A stretch of DNA of 64,000 bases from an uncultured Sutterella sp. (GCA_905206365.1 CAJLHF010000005.1:25272-89271), one strand, 5' to 3'; shown: positions 44,192-53,625, counted from the stretch's first letter. A program made the numbers and translations. The notes: generated from the letters alone by a model not told the origin.

Positions 44192-45922
44192 TCAGTCGAA
44201 GAGGTCGCGCGCGAGCTTCATCGGGCAGTAGGAGGGACCGCACATCGAACAGAAGTGCGCGGTGCGGGCGCCGCGCCCCTTGAGGTGTTCGCCGTGAAAG
44301 CGCCGTGCGCGCTCCGGGTCGATCGAAAGAAGAAACTGATCGTCCCAGCGGAATTCGAAGCGCGCGGCGCTCATCGCCGCGTCGCGAAGGAGCGCCCCGG
44401 AGATGCCCTTCGCAATGTCGGCCGCGTGGGCCGCAATGCGAAAGACCGCCATTCCTTCGCGCACGTCGTTCGCATCGGGAAGACCCAGATGTTCTTTGGG
44501 CGTCACGTAGCAGAGCATGGCCGTTCCCGCGGCGCCGATCGTCGTCGCGCCGATCGCGGCCGTCACGTGATCGTACCCCGCGCCGATGTCGGTCACGAGG
44601 GGCCCGAGCGTGTAGAAAGGCGCTTCGGAACAACAATCGTCTTCGAGGCGCTGATTTTCAACGACGCCCGAGAGCGGAACGTGTCCCGGTCCTTCGATCA
44701 TCACCTGCACGCCCCGACGGCCCGCGGCTTCGTTCAAGCGTCCGAGCGTGCGGAGTTCCGCAAACTGTGCGGCGTCGTTTCCGTCCGCAATCGACCCCGA
44801 GCGCAGTCCGTCCCCGAGCGAAAGCGTGATGTCGTAGCGGGCGGCCGTATCGAGAATCTCCTCGAAGTGTTCGTAGAGGAAGTTCTCCCGCCCGTGTTCC
44901 TTCATCCAGCGCGCGAGAATGCCGCCTCCGCGCGAGACGATGCCCGTGAGACGGTTGCGGGTGAGTTCGACGTGCGCTTTGAGTACGCCCGCGTGAATCG
45001 TCATGTAGTCGACTCCCGACTCGGCCTGCTCGACAAGGACCTCGCGGAAGATTTCCCAGGAGAGGCGCCCGGGGTCTCCGCCCGCACGCTCGAGCGCTTC
45101 GTAAATCGGCACGGTCCCGAGCGGCACGGGCGAGGCGCGCAGGAGCATTTCGCGGGTCGTGCGGATTTCGGGCCCCGTCGAGAGGTCCATCACCGTGTCC
45201 GCCCCGCAAAAGAGCGCTTCGCGCAGTTTTCCGTGCTCTTCCCGGCCCGACTTCGACGAGGCGCTCGTACCGATGTTGGCGTTCACTTTCGTCGAAAAGG
45301 CCCTCCCGATCACCATCGGTTCGGCTTCGGGGTGGCGGACGTTGAGGGGAATCACGGCACGGCGTCGGGCGACTTCGTCGCGAACGAGTTCGGGCGTGAA
45401 GGCGGGAGCGGCGAGGAGCTTTTCGTAAAGCGCCTCGGCGCGGGGGTTCCCGCAACGGCTCAGCTCTTCGAGAAACGCTTCGCGCCCGAGATTTTCGCGC
45501 TCGGCCGCAAAGGCCATTTCCGGGGTCACGCGCCCTTCGCGGGCGCTCTGCAACTGCGTGGGCGCACCGGGCTCGGGTCGGGCGCGAAGGCGAGGCGCAC
45601 CCTTCCCGTCACCTTCCCCGAAGGGGCCCGTCACGTCGGCAAGCCACAGAGCGGGCTGACGACCGCCGCCGAAGCACTCGGGCGTCGGCTCCAATTCGAT
45701 GCGACGAAACGGGACGGGCTCGCCGAAACGGGACGGGCGATAGACGCGAAGACCGGGAAGACGACCCGCAAAGAGACGGGTGCGTTCGTCGGCGGCGTCG
45801 GGCGTTTCGAGGGTGTCGGCGTTGTCTGCGGACCGCTCGCGCGCGGCGATCGGAATAATCGACGCTTCCGGAGCGATCGAAGCCGTCGAAGCGGCAAGGG
45901 ACTTTTCGGTCGAGTTCGTCAT
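44192..45922 (-). CDS. thiC: Phosphomethylpyrimidine synthase ThiC
   Basis: A 576-residue radical SAM-type enzyme that rearranges aminoimidazole ribotide into hydroxymethylpyrimidine phosphate for thiamine. The family core is unmistakable: [41 protein letters not shown] in parts, [46 protein letters not shown] and [10 protein letters not shown]. The cluster-binding C-terminal motif is CSMCGPSYC. The ATG at 45922 has GAGGAGCC upstream. A TPP riboswitch and hairpin lie in its leader. No other thiamine genes are adjacent. Confidence 0.95.
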   Translation of the reverse strand: MTNSTEKSLAASTASIAPEASIIPIAARERSADNADTLETPDAADERTRLFAGRLPGLRVYRPSRFGEPVPFRRIELEPTPECFGGGRQPALWLADVTGPFGEGDGKGAPRLRARPEPGAPTQLQSAREGRVTPEMAFAAERENLGREAFLEELSRCGNPRAEALYEKLLAAPAFTPELVRDEVARRRAVIPLNVRHPEAEPMVIGRAFSTKVNANIGTSASSKSGREEHGKLREALFCGADTVMDLSTGPEIRTTREMLLRASPVPLGTVPIYEALERAGGDPGRLSWEIFREVLVEQAESGVDYMTIHAGVLKAHVELTRNRLTGIVSRGGGILARWMKEHGRENFLYEHFEEILDTAARYDITLSLGDGLRSGSIADGNDAAQFAELRTLGRLNEAAGRRGVQVMIEGPGHVPLSGVVENQRLEDDCCSEAPFYTLGPLVTDIGAGYDHVTAAIGATTIGAAGTAMLCYVTPKEHLGLPDANDVREGMAVFRIAAHAADIAKGISGALLRDAAMSAARFEFRWDDQFLLSIDPERARRFHGEHLKGRGARTAHFCSMCGPSYCPMKLARDLFD

Positions 45923-46056
45923 GAGGAGCCTCCTGTGGCGACGAATGGAAAACGTGCGCGGAGGATCCTTGATCGGAACGGGAGAAAAGGGACGAAGGAA
46001 AAACGGATGACGGCACTCCGAATTCGGAGTCCTCGTTTCCGTTTGTCGACATGCAG

Positions 46057-46099
46057 ACACGCACCGCCCCACCGCCCTTTGCGGGACGGTGGGGCGATG
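46057..46099 (-). terminator. Hairpin in thiC leader, riboswitch expression platform
   Basis: CGCCCCACCG and CGGTGGGGCG form a long GC-rich stem between the riboswitch and thiC. No long T-run follows, so it may act in translation control or as a Rho-linked pause. Confidence 0.5.
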
Positions 46100-46171
46100 C
46101 TTCCCAAGCCGTCGGCTTCGAGGCCACTCGCCGACTCTCTTCGGCTCAAAGAGAGGCCCCAAGACTTTCAT

Positions 46172-46259
46172 GCGTTTCCCGCCGCAGGTCTCAACCCGAT
46201 CTGGTGCTGGAAGTATTTCTCAACCGGACCGCACGGGCCCGGTACCCTCAACGCACCTC
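46172..46259 (-). ncRNA. TPP riboswitch upstream of thiC
   Basis: On the minus strand, 250-340 nt before thiC, the sequence follows the THI-element order: GAGGTGC at the 5' side, GTTGAGAAATAC (thi box, exact GAGAAATAC), GCACCAGATC, then a helix and GCGGCGGGAA at the 3' side. Compared with the E. coli thiM aptamer it has substitutions in the CTGAGA start (TTGAGA) and in CCTGATC (CCAGATC). Position ahead of thiC strongly supports thiamine-pyrophosphate control. Confidence 0.82.
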
Positions 46260-46331
46260 GAATGATACGCCCGATGCCCGTCCGTGCAGGAAGAAAACAA
46301 ACGAAAGCTCGAAGTTCTTCGGAGCGGCGTG

Positions 46332-46862
46332 TTATTCGGCGTCGTTTTCCGCCTTCTCGCCGAAGGCGGGGTCCTTGCGGAAGGACTGCGCTTCGGCCGC
46401 CTTCTGCGCGCGGATCTTTTCAAGATTGCGAAGAAGTTCCCGCGAGTGCAGAGCCACCATGTCGACCGTGAGCCCCCGGCCTTCCGGCGCGCGACCGCGC
46501 GCGTCGTTTCTGGGAATGCCGTGCTCGAACGTGTGGTAGACGACCGTGCGGATGACGCCCTCGGTCGACTCGACTTCGTAAGTGAGAACGAACGGGCAGG
46601 CGTCGGCGCCGCTTCCCGCGGGGAGGCGCTTCACGTCGGCGCCCGCGGCGCGAAAGCCCTTTTCCATCGCGTCGACGAGTTGCGGGCTCTTCACGGAGTT
46701 GTTTTCAAGAAGACACACCGACATATAGTCGACGGGCGCGAACTGCGCCGTTTCGTCCTGCTCGGGGGCCGTTTCGGGGCGATCGCCCGAGAAGCTCGAG
46801 CAACCCGCAAGCAAAATACTTGCCGAGAGAAGACCGACCGTCGGTCGGAAGGCGTGAATCAT
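46332..46862 (-). CDS. Small outer-membrane-type lipoprotein, unknown function
   Basis: A 176-residue lipoprotein with lipobox ILLAGC and an acidic spacer (PETAPEQDETAQFAP). The mature domain holds VCLLENNSVKSPQLVDAMEK, then DVKRLPAGSGADACPFVLTY, a pattern (Cys-Leu/Val-x-Glu ... DV+-LP ... AC ... L-Y) also seen in the lipoprotein at 50385-50894, so the two look paralogous. GAGGAA precedes the ATG at 46862. Function unknown. Confidence 0.72.
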   Translation of the reverse strand: MIHAFRPTVGLLSASILLAGCSSFSGDRPETAPEQDETAQFAPVDYMSVCLLENNSVKSPQLVDAMEKGFRAAGADVKRLPAGSGADACPFVLTYEVESTEGVIRTVVYHTFEHGIPRNDARGRAPEGRGLTVDMVALHSRELLRNLEKIRAQKAAEAQSFRKDPAFGEKAENDAE

Positions 46863-47018
46863 TGTCCGGTTCCTCACTGAATGTGGACGGCCGCATCGAG
46901 GGTCCGAGGCCGCCGATACGGGAAACTATAGGGCAAGCCGACGGGGAATGCACGACCGCCCGCCACAAACAGAACGGAATGCGCAAGCAAGGCAACGCGC
47001 AAACCGTCTTCGAGCCTG

Positions 47019-47024
47019 TATAGT
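47019..47024 (+). promoter_or_regulatory. Possible -10 element in the gap before the FixJ-type gene
   Basis: TATAGT within AGCCTGTATAGTGGG (extended -10 with TG); no convincing -35. A second possible -10, TACACT, lies at 47152-47157. The 456-bp gap otherwise shows no gene. Confidence 0.35.
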
Positions 47025-47318
47025 GGGAATCGGAAGACTTCGCGCCGCAGAGCGCTCTCCCGGGAAGCGTAAGTTCCGGGGAGAGAAGCGAACCGCCCGC
47101 ATCCGAGAATGACCTCGAAAAAACTCGACGCGCATGTCCTTCCGTTCAGGCTACACTAACGAGACGACCGCCCCGTCCGTCGACGCGTGCCGTACGACGT
47201 CCCGCCCCCGAGGTTTCCGTCGCACGCGCGGCCGATCGTGCTCCCTCCGCTTCGATCGCCTTCGAACCGATGCGAGGGCCGAGTCGTTTGCCCAATCTTC
47301 TTTCGGATTGCACCAACA

Positions 47319-47960
47319 ATGAATTTCACCAATCTGTCCGGAAATTTCGAGTACAAGCCCCTCATCCGCGTCATCGACGACGACGACGCCGTGCGTCGCT
47401 CCTGGGCGTTTTTGCTGAGCGGAGAATCCTACGACGTCGTCACCTACGCCGATGCGGGAAGTTTTCTCGCTTCGAGCGACTTCCGCCGCTACGGCGCCAT
47501 TTTGCTGGACGTGCGCATGCCCAACATGTCGGGGCTTGAACTTCAAAACCGCCTGAAGGAACTCGGTTGCGACCTCCCGATCATCTTCGTTTCGGGCCAC
47601 GGCGACATCGACATGGCGGTCAACACGCTCAAAAACGGCGCCGTCGACTTCCTGCAAAAGCCCGTGAAGGACGACCGTCTCCTCGAGGTGATCGACGCCG
47701 CGGTCGCCCGCAACAAGGCCGCCCGCCGCGATCAGGCCGAAGTGGCCGACTTCAAGGCGCGTCTGGAGCAGCTCACGCAGCGCGAACGCGAAGTGATCCG
47801 CATGGTCGCGCAGGGCTACTCCAACAAGGAAGTGGCGGCCGAATTCGGCATTTCCGAAAAGACCGTCCAGGTCCACCGCGGCAGCGCCTATCGGAAGCTC
47901 GATCTCCACAACGCGGCCGAAATCGCGCGCCTGCTCCTCCGTTCGGGCGACCCCCTCTGA
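47319..47960 (+). CDS. FixJ/TodT-family response regulator
   Basis: A 213-residue regulator. The receiver domain shows DDDDAVRRSWAFLLS, phosphorylated Asp in GAILLDVRMPNMSGLELQ, FVSGHGDIDMAV and LQKPVKDDRL; the LuxR-type helix-turn-helix is LTQREREVIRMVAQGYSNKE plus VAAEFGISEKTVQVHRGSAY. FixJ-type regulators respond to membrane kinases sensing oxygen, redox or organic acids. No kinase gene is adjacent. A related regulator is encoded at 57523. A terminator follows. Confidence 0.88.
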   Translation: MNFTNLSGNFEYKPLIRVIDDDDAVRRSWAFLLSGESYDVVTYADAGSFLASSDFRRYGAILLDVRMPNMSGLELQNRLKELGCDLPIIFVSGHGDIDMAVNTLKNGAVDFLQKPVKDDRLLEVIDAAVARNKAARRDQAEVADFKARLEQLTQREREVIRMVAQGYSNKEVAAEFGISEKTVQVHRGSAYRKLDLHNAAEIARLLLRSGDPL

Positions 47961-48010
47961 TAAGGATTGCGAGCGCCCGAGGATCGGGGGCCCGCTCCTG
48001 TTTCGGCTTC

Positions 48011-48048
48011 AAAGCCGGCATCCCTCGACGGGGGATGCCGGCTTTTTT
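48011..48048 (+). terminator. Terminator after FixJ-type regulator gene
   Basis: AAAGCCGGCATCC pairs with GGATGCCGGCTTT, followed by a T-run. The remaining ~310 bp to fhs hold no recognisable gene. Confidence 0.85.
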
Positions 48049-48360
48049 GCATCGATTTTTGTCCTTCAGCCACTTTCACGGGCTGCCCGCCCCCCGAAAG
48101 GGTCGTTTTGAGGCATACTTTCGGCACTTTCGAAGCGCTCGGCCGCTTTTCACGAAGCGGTGTCCGACGTGCTTCGTGCGCGCGCCCCTCTCCTTCGTCG
48201 AGCGTTTGCTTTCGGGTTCTCCCCGCCGCACGTCGTGCGGTGCGCGGTCGAGATCCGCCCCGGAAGGCTCCTTTCGAAGTCGATCGAGCTCCGACGTTGC
48301 ATTAACGTCCCGTCGCGCGCCCCGGCCCTTTTCCATTTTCTACTTTTGGAGACTGCCGAT

Positions 48361-50004
48361 ATGCTCAGCGACATCGAAATCGCCCAGGCTGCACGACTCA
48401 CCCCCATCGACGAGCTTGCTCACGCGGCGGGCCTTGCCGACGCGGAATTCGAACCCTACGGCCGCGACAAGGCCAAGGTCGACCTCGACCCCGCCCGCAA
48501 GGAACGCGGCCGCCTGATTCTCGTTACGGCCACCTCGGGCATGCCTGCGGGTTCCGGCAAAACCACCACCTCGATCGCGCTCGCGCAGGGCCTCAAGAAA
48601 ATCGGCAAGTCCGCCGTGCTCGCCCTTCGCGAACCCTCGCTCGGTCCCGTCTTCGGGATGAAGGGCGGTGCGGCCGGGGGCGGCTACAGCCAGGTCCTTC
48701 CGATGGAAGCGATCAACCTCCACTTCACGGGCGACCTCCATGCGATCACCGCGGCGAACAATCTGCTTGCCGCCCTTCTTGACAACGCCCGTCATCAGGG
48801 CCAGGTCGAGCTGCGCGAAATCTTCTGGCGCCGCGTCATGGACGTGAACGACCGTATGCTGCGCAACATCGTGAGCGGCCTCGGCGGCGCTGCGAACGGC
48901 ATCCCGACGGAAGCGGGCTTCGACATCACGGCGGCTTCCGAATTGATGGCGGTTCTGTGCCTTGCGGACGGAATGGAAGACCTCCGCGCCCGCATCGACC
49001 GTATCGTCCTCGGCATCCGCAAGGACGGCACGGCCTACACCTGCAAGGACCTCGGCGCGACGGGGGCGCTTCTCGCCCTCTTGAAGGACGCGATGAAGCC
49101 CAACCTCGTGCAGTCGATCGAGGGCAACCTCGCTTTTGTGCACGGCGGCCCCTTTGCCAACATCGCGCACGGCTGCAACTCCCTCGCCGCCACGCGCGCC
49201 GCTTTGAAGTTGGGCGACTTCGCCGTGACGGAAGCGGGCTTCGGCTCGGACCTCGGCGCCGAAAAGTTCATCGACATCAAGTGCCGCATGGCGGGACTCA
49301 AACCCTCCGCCGTGGTGCTCGTCACGTCCACGAAGGCCCTCAAGTGGCACGGCGGCGTGCCCCTCCCTGAAATCGGCAAGCCCGACGTCGAAGCGCTTCG
49401 CAAGGGTCTTTGCAACCTCGACGCGCACGTGCGCAACCTCAAGAATTTCGGGCCCGAAATCGTCGTCTCCCTCAACCACTTCCACACGGATACGGATGAG
49501 GAAATCGAAATCATCCGCAACCGCTGCACCGAACTCGGCGTGCGCTTTGCGGTGTGCGACGGGTTCGCCCGCGGCGGCGACGGTGCTGTGGAACTTGCGC
49601 GCGCCGTTCTCGAAGCGGCCGACGAGCCCCGAGAACTTCACTTCGCCTACGAAGAAGACGCTCCGCTCCTTGACAAGGTGACGGCGGTCGTCCGCAAGGT
49701 CTACGGCGGCGAAGGGATCGAACTCTCCGAAGCCGCGAAGAAGGACCTGAAGCGCATCGTCGAGCTCGGCTTCGGCCACCTCCCCGTCTGCATCGCGAAG
49801 ACCCCCTTCTCGCTTACGGCCGACGGCAAGGCGCTCGGCGCTCCGACGGGCTTCACGGTCCCCGTGCAGCGCTTCATCCTCAACGCCGGTGCCGGTTTCG
49901 TCGTCGTGACGACGGGCGCCGTCATGCGCATGCCCGGTCTCCCGAAGGCCCCCGCCGCCATGCAGATCGACGTCGTCGACGGGAAGATCACGGGCCTCGC
50001 CTGA
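48361..50004 (+). CDS. fhs: Formate-tetrahydrofolate ligase
   Basis: A 547-residue ATP-dependent enzyme that makes 10-formyltetrahydrofolate from formate, the cytoplasmic entry to one-carbon metabolism. The nucleotide loop is written MPAGSGKTTTSIALAQGL (about 61-78), slightly unlike the usual TPAGEGKTT. Other motifs are REPSLGPVFGMKGGAAGGGY, MEAINLHFTGDLHAITAANN, VTEAGFGSDLGAEKFIDIKC and NLDAHVRNL. The start at 48361 is conserved-like; the upstream extension is rejected. Monocistronic. Confidence 0.93.
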   Translation: MLSDIEIAQAARLTPIDELAHAAGLADAEFEPYGRDKAKVDLDPARKERGRLILVTATSGMPAGSGKTTTSIALAQGLKKIGKSAVLALREPSLGPVFGMKGGAAGGGYSQVLPMEAINLHFTGDLHAITAANNLLAALLDNARHQGQVELREIFWRRVMDVNDRMLRNIVSGLGGAANGIPTEAGFDITAASELMAVLCLADGMEDLRARIDRIVLGIRKDGTAYTCKDLGATGALLALLKDAMKPNLVQSIEGNLAFVHGGPFANIAHGCNSLAATRAALKLGDFAVTEAGFGSDLGAEKFIDIKCRMAGLKPSAVVLVTSTKALKWHGGVPLPEIGKPDVEALRKGLCNLDAHVRNLKNFGPEIVVSLNHFHTDTDEEIEIIRNRCTELGVRFAVCDGFARGGDGAVELARAVLEAADEPRELHFAYEEDAPLLDKVTAVVRKVYGGEGIELSEAAKKDLKRIVELGFGHLPVCIAKTPFSLTADGKALGAPTGFTVPVQRFILNAGAGFVVVTTGAVMRMPGLPKAPAAMQIDVVDGKITGLA

Positions 50005-50105
50005 TCGCTCCCCTCACCCGAGGTCGACGGTTTGCGAACGGCTTCGGGTGCGGTGTCGACCCATTGTTTCCTTTGATCGCTTAAATCGATCGAAGAGAGC
50101 TTCCA

Positions 50106-50141
50106 CAGAAAACCGCGGTTTATCCGCGGTTTTCTGCATTT
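50106..50141 (+). terminator. Terminator after fhs
   Basis: CAGAAAACCGCGG (50106-50118) pairs with CCGCGGTTTTCTG (50124-50136), followed by CATTTC. Confidence 0.7.
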
Positions 50142-50384
50142 CGGATACGGTTTTCCACGGAGACCGCTTCGCTTCCCCGGAAAAGTCGGACTTGTCGAGG
50201 GAAAACCCAAGAACGGAGCCCGTCTCCGCTCGCAACACGCTTGAAGTCACGCTTGAAACGAAGACCGGCGAAAAGACCTGCGCCGTCGTCAAGGCGTCGT
50301 CCGTGTAGGTTGCCGACGGCTAAGGTTGCACCCGCCGCTTCCGAAGGTAGTTGCTTAGCGGCAGGCACGCAAGCCACGCCCCGA

Positions 50385-50894
50385 TTACGCCCCGATCACG
50401 GGCCGACCCGGGAAGAGTCGATCGAGCACCCGCGCGAGGTAGCGGGAAAACGGTATGAACTTGACGTGGGGCGAGACGAGGTTGCGAAGCGGATCGAAAC
50501 TCGCGTTCGCGTACTTTTCTCCGTCGACATAGAGGTCGAGACTGATCGCGAACTGCTTCACGAGAGCGGGCAGGTAGTACTGCTCCTTTCGCCACGAATA
50601 AACGAGCGTGAGACGGCACGCGCCGGGAGCGGCGTCGCGGGGGAGCGTGCGCACGTCAAAGCGCTTTTTCTTCAAGAGCTCCAGGAGCACCTCGTGTACT
50701 TCGGGCTCGACAAGCCCCGGCTCCACCACGCAGATCGTTCGTTCCGTCGTGCGCATCGAGCCGTTCACATGCACGACGGAGCACCCTCCGAGACCGACTG
50801 CAACGAGCAGTGCGACGGGCATGAGGGCGCGGAGCGGGATGCGGGCGATACGGGAAAATCGGGTGCGAAGCCCGCGAAGGAGAGACGGGTCCAT
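50385..50894 (-). CDS. Small lipoprotein, paralogue of the one at 46.3 kb
   Basis: A 169-residue lipoprotein with a basic start, hydrophobic segment and lipobox VGLGGC. The mature part reads VVHVNGSMRTTERTICVVEP, then VLLELLKKKRFDVRTLPRDA and PGACRLTLVYSW. It shares its order of conserved positions (CVVEP..V..VL, FDVRTLP, AC) with the lipoprotein at 46332-46862. The chosen start is the ATG at 50894; a later start (MPVALL) is possible. Function unknown. Confidence 0.65.
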   Translation of the reverse strand: MDPSLLRGLRTRFSRIARIPLRALMPVALLVAVGLGGCSVVHVNGSMRTTERTICVVEPGLVEPEVHEVLLELLKKKRFDVRTLPRDAAPGACRLTLVYSWRKEQYYLPALVKQFAISLDLYVDGEKYANASFDPLRNLVSPHVKFIPFSRYLARVLDRLFPGRPVIGA

Positions 50895-51111
50895 GGGTCG
50901 GAAGGCTCGGGGAAAAACGGAGAGGCCGCGCCGGCACGAGCGCCGATTTGAGGCGGATTGCGGTCCCGAACACTCTAGCGCGGCGAAACTCCGACCTGCA
51001 AGCCGAGAGCGCGAAGAGAGCGTGAGGAAAGCCCGGAGAGAAACGGAAGAGGAGCCGAAGAAGGCCTGCGCGGAACGCGGAGAGCGATTCTCGAAATCCT
51101 GAAAAAGGAAA

Positions 51112-51146
51112 CGGCGGTTCGGAAAAAGGAGAAAACCGAACCGCCG
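51112..51146 (-). terminator. Terminator-like hairpin (minus strand)
   Basis: An 11-bp perfect stem, followed on the minus strand by TTTCCTTTTTC. No gene directly upstream on that strand is convincing, so the transcript it ends is unknown. Confidence 0.55.
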
Positions 51147-51782
51147 CAAGAGAGGAGAAACAGTCTTCGGGACTCAAGCGATGCGACCAAACATCTCATC
51201 ACCAAGGACTGCTCGGAAATTCCCGTGAAGGAATTCCCTGCGGAAACCTCGAAACCGTCGACTTCGTTTGTCCTCACTACGTCGGGGCTTCACTCCGGAA
51301 GCGGGGACCAGCCGCTTGACTCCGGAAAAATTCCGCTTTTTTCAACCACCAGAAAGAGCCACATGTCGCTCTTCCCGCCGTCGATCCGACCGGGGACCGA
51401 CGACTGTTCGACTAAACAAGACACCCCAAAGGAGAAAAGAATGTCTTCATCGAACAGGACGTAGTGTACCAAGGGGAATCCCTTGTGTGTGATCCGAAGT
51501 ACGTTTTTCATTTGCGTCAAGTGTTTCTATTTGTAACATAGGGTTTTTCCGAGCAGAAGACGTACTACCTTTGATCTAAACCCATACTTTGGGCTATATC
51601 AGGGGATTTTTACAGTTCGAACCCGCTTTCGGCAAACCTTCTTTTTCGTTTTCCGAAAAAGGCCTGCTCGTATCTCGTAAAGGAAAACCCTCGGGATTCA
51701 ATTGTTCGGTTTTTCTAAACAATCCGTTCGGAATGCGACCGTCGCCGGAAGCGTCGCTTCGATTCGCCCGCTAATCAGGCAA

Positions 51783-51812
51783 AAAAAAGAGGAGCGCCGA
51801 AGCGCTCCCCGC
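51783..51812 (-). terminator. Terminator of the Dcu transporter gene
   Basis: On the minus strand GGAGCGCTTCGGCGCTCC is followed by TCTTTTTTTTG, about 110 nt after the transporter stop. Confidence 0.75.
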
Positions 51813-51918
51813 GTCGAGTTGTTTTCGGATACCCCCTCGGGGATACCGCGTCCTAAGTCCGCGGGCGGAGGCCGAAACCTCCGCTCGACGCCGCGAACGA
51901 ACGCTGTTTTTCGCTTTT

Positions 51919-53253
51919 TTAGAAAACGAGCTTCGAGATGACCCAACCGATCACGGTACCCGACACCACGAAGACGAGCCCCGGGCGCAGGTACGAGTGG
52001 TTGATGACGAAGGTACCCAAGCGGGTCGTACCGGTGCGGTCGAAAGCCGTGCAACCGATCTGAGCGCCCCCCGGGATCATGAAGTCGCCGTAGCAGCACG
52101 CCCAGGTACCGATAAGGAATTCGGGCGGAAGGCCGAACTTGAGGCCGAGCGGCATCATGATGGTGGTGGAGACCGTGGGCGAGAAAATGACGGTCGAAAC
52201 GCAGAAAGCGGCCACGCAGAAGAGGAACGGAGCCGACGAGGCGATCCCGGAGAAGGCGTCGGAGAGCACCTGCGTGTGCGAGTCGAAGAACGTACCCGTA
52301 CACCAGGCAATGCCGAAGACGCCCACGACGCCGATCAGACCGGAACGGAAGACCGAACCCGAGGCGAACTTTTCCGAGGGCACCTTGCAGACCATGATGA
52401 TCACGAAGGCGGTCGCGAGCATCACCATCTGGATGAGGTTCGGGATCGGGAGCTGCGTCACCTTGTCACCCGAGACCCATTCGGGACGAAGACCGGGAAC
52501 GGAGCCCACGAGAATCGAGACGAGAATGCCGAGGAGGAAGATCACGACGGCGGTCTTCGCACCCTTCTTTTCTTCATACTTCTGCGAGAGGTCGCCACCG
52601 GCAAGCCACTGGTAGTCGCCCGAAGCCAGACGGCGCTGGAATTCGGGGTCTTCTTCCAATTCCTTGCCGCGCCAGAAGACGGAAAGGGCCGCGCAGAAGG
52701 TCGCGCAGAGGAAGGTCGGCACCGTCACGGCGAGAATCTGCCAGAAGGCGATGCCCTGCGTCGACATGATGCCCACCATGGCGGCCATGGCGGCGGACAT
52801 GGGCGAAGCCATCACGCCGATGCCGGCTGAAATCACCGAGGCCGACACGGCGCGCTCGGGACGAACGCGGGCCGAGGCCGCCACTTCGGCAACGACCGGA
52901 TACACCGCAAAGGCCACATACGCCGTCCCCACGAGCATCACGAAAAGCGAGCAGACGAAGGGACCGACGATCGTGATCGCCTTCGGGTACTTGCGCAGCA
53001 TCTTTTCCGCAAGCCGCACGAGAAGGTCCAGGCCGCCCGAACCCTGCAGCACGGACGTCGCGGCGATCACCGCCGTAATGATGAGAAGCACCGAGGTGGG
53101 AGGCGAGCCGGGCTGAACGCCGAGACCGAGAACGAGCACGCAGACACCGAGACCGCCCGCGGCACCGAGCCCGACGCCGCCGAGGCGACCGCCCACGGCC
53201 ACGCAGAGGAGCACCACCGCGAGCTGGACCCAAAACATGAGATCCATTTCCAT
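51919..53253 (-). CDS. Anaerobic C4-dicarboxylate transporter, DcuA/DcuB family
   Basis: A 444-residue membrane protein with at least ten hydrophobic segments. The family stretches VQLAVVLLCVAVGGRLGGVG at the start, ILVSILVGSVPGLRPEW mid-way and STVIFSPTVSTTIMMPLGLK with GDFMIPGGAQIGCTAFDRTG near the end are those of DcuA/DcuB, which exchange fumarate, malate or aspartate for succinate in anaerobes. Which subtype cannot be told. A start two codons later (MDLMF) is possible; no strong ribosome site. Two adjacent palindromes upstream are candidate operators. Confidence 0.87.
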   Translation of the reverse strand: MEMDLMFWVQLAVVLLCVAVGGRLGGVGLGAAGGLGVCVLVLGLGVQPGSPPTSVLLIITAVIAATSVLQGSGGLDLLVRLAEKMLRKYPKAITIVGPFVCSLFVMLVGTAYVAFAVYPVVAEVAASARVRPERAVSASVISAGIGVMASPMSAAMAAMVGIMSTQGIAFWQILAVTVPTFLCATFCAALSVFWRGKELEEDPEFQRRLASGDYQWLAGGDLSQKYEEKKGAKTAVVIFLLGILVSILVGSVPGLRPEWVSGDKVTQLPIPNLIQMVMLATAFVIIMVCKVPSEKFASGSVFRSGLIGVVGVFGIAWCTGTFFDSHTQVLSDAFSGIASSAPFLFCVAAFCVSTVIFSPTVSTTIMMPLGLKFGLPPEFLIGTWACCYGDFMIPGGAQIGCTAFDRTGTTRLGTFVINHSYLRPGLVFVVSGTVIGWVISKLVF

Positions 53254-53365
53254 CTTGAAAATTCCAAAGCGTTGATACGGGTCTCCGCGAAAGAGCGGCA
53301 AGGCGTCGCGGGACCTTAAGAGAAAGCCCCCGCCGGCGGACCGAAGGCGACGGGCGAGGGCAAAG

Positions 53366-53389
53366 ACAATTATTGTAACGGCGCGTTAC
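53366..53389 (-). promoter_or_regulatory. Overlapping palindromes and -10 upstream of the Dcu transporter
   Basis: ACAAT-T-ATTGT (53366-53376) and GTAACG-GCG-CGTTAC (53375-53389) adjoin. On the minus strand TACAAT (53372-53377) could serve as a -10 about 120 bp before the start. Two dyads at a likely promoter suggest regulator binding; the regulator is unknown. Confidence 0.45.
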
Positions 53390-53568
53390 CGATCGTTTAT
53401 TCCCGAAACGCGCCGTCGGGCAACGGAATGTCGGACATTTTTTGAGCGGGCTCAAAGGAAGCGCTTATGCCGATTTTTGTCGACAAAATGAGGGGTACAC
53501 CCTTGCGTTGCGAAGCGGAAAAACGGCACGGGAAAGGCAGAGAGAAGACGAAAAAACACGACCCAGAA

Positions 53569-53625
53569 AAAAGGCGCCCTCCCTCGATGCGCATCGCGGA
53601 TGCGGACCGAGAAGGGCGCCTTCGG
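53569..53625 (-). terminator. Terminator of the MmgE/PrpD gene
   Basis: AAGGCGCCCT and AGGGCGCCTT enclose a loop of about 35 nt that itself pairs (GATGCGCATC). On the minus strand TTTTTTC follows, ~90 nt after the stop. Confidence 0.65.

Larger units (their letters stand above)
50895..51918. other. Gene-poor region with structured segment
   Basis: About 1 kb between the lipoprotein and the Dcu transporter genes. It holds a perfect hairpin (CGGCGGTTCGG 51112-51122 with CCGAACCGCCG 51136-51146) that on the minus strand ends with a T-rich stretch (TTTCCTTTTTC), further dyads around 51215-51235 and 51295-51335, and, on the minus strand, an open frame from 51520 broken by one TGA at 51290-51292. 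On the plus strand a perfect AAAGGAG site leads into a seven-codon ORF at 51441-51464. No known gene or RNA was recognised. Confidence 0.5.

Noticed and set aside
50048..50308. 86-residue frame ending LEVTLETKTGEKTCAVVKAS
   Set aside because: The last 25 residues look coding-like, but the first part crosses the fhs terminator and no start or ribosome site is convincing.
51290..51292. Possible selenocysteine TGA joining two minus-strand frames
   Set aside because: No SECIS-like element or selenoprotein family is recognisable; a decayed gene or chance frame is simpler.
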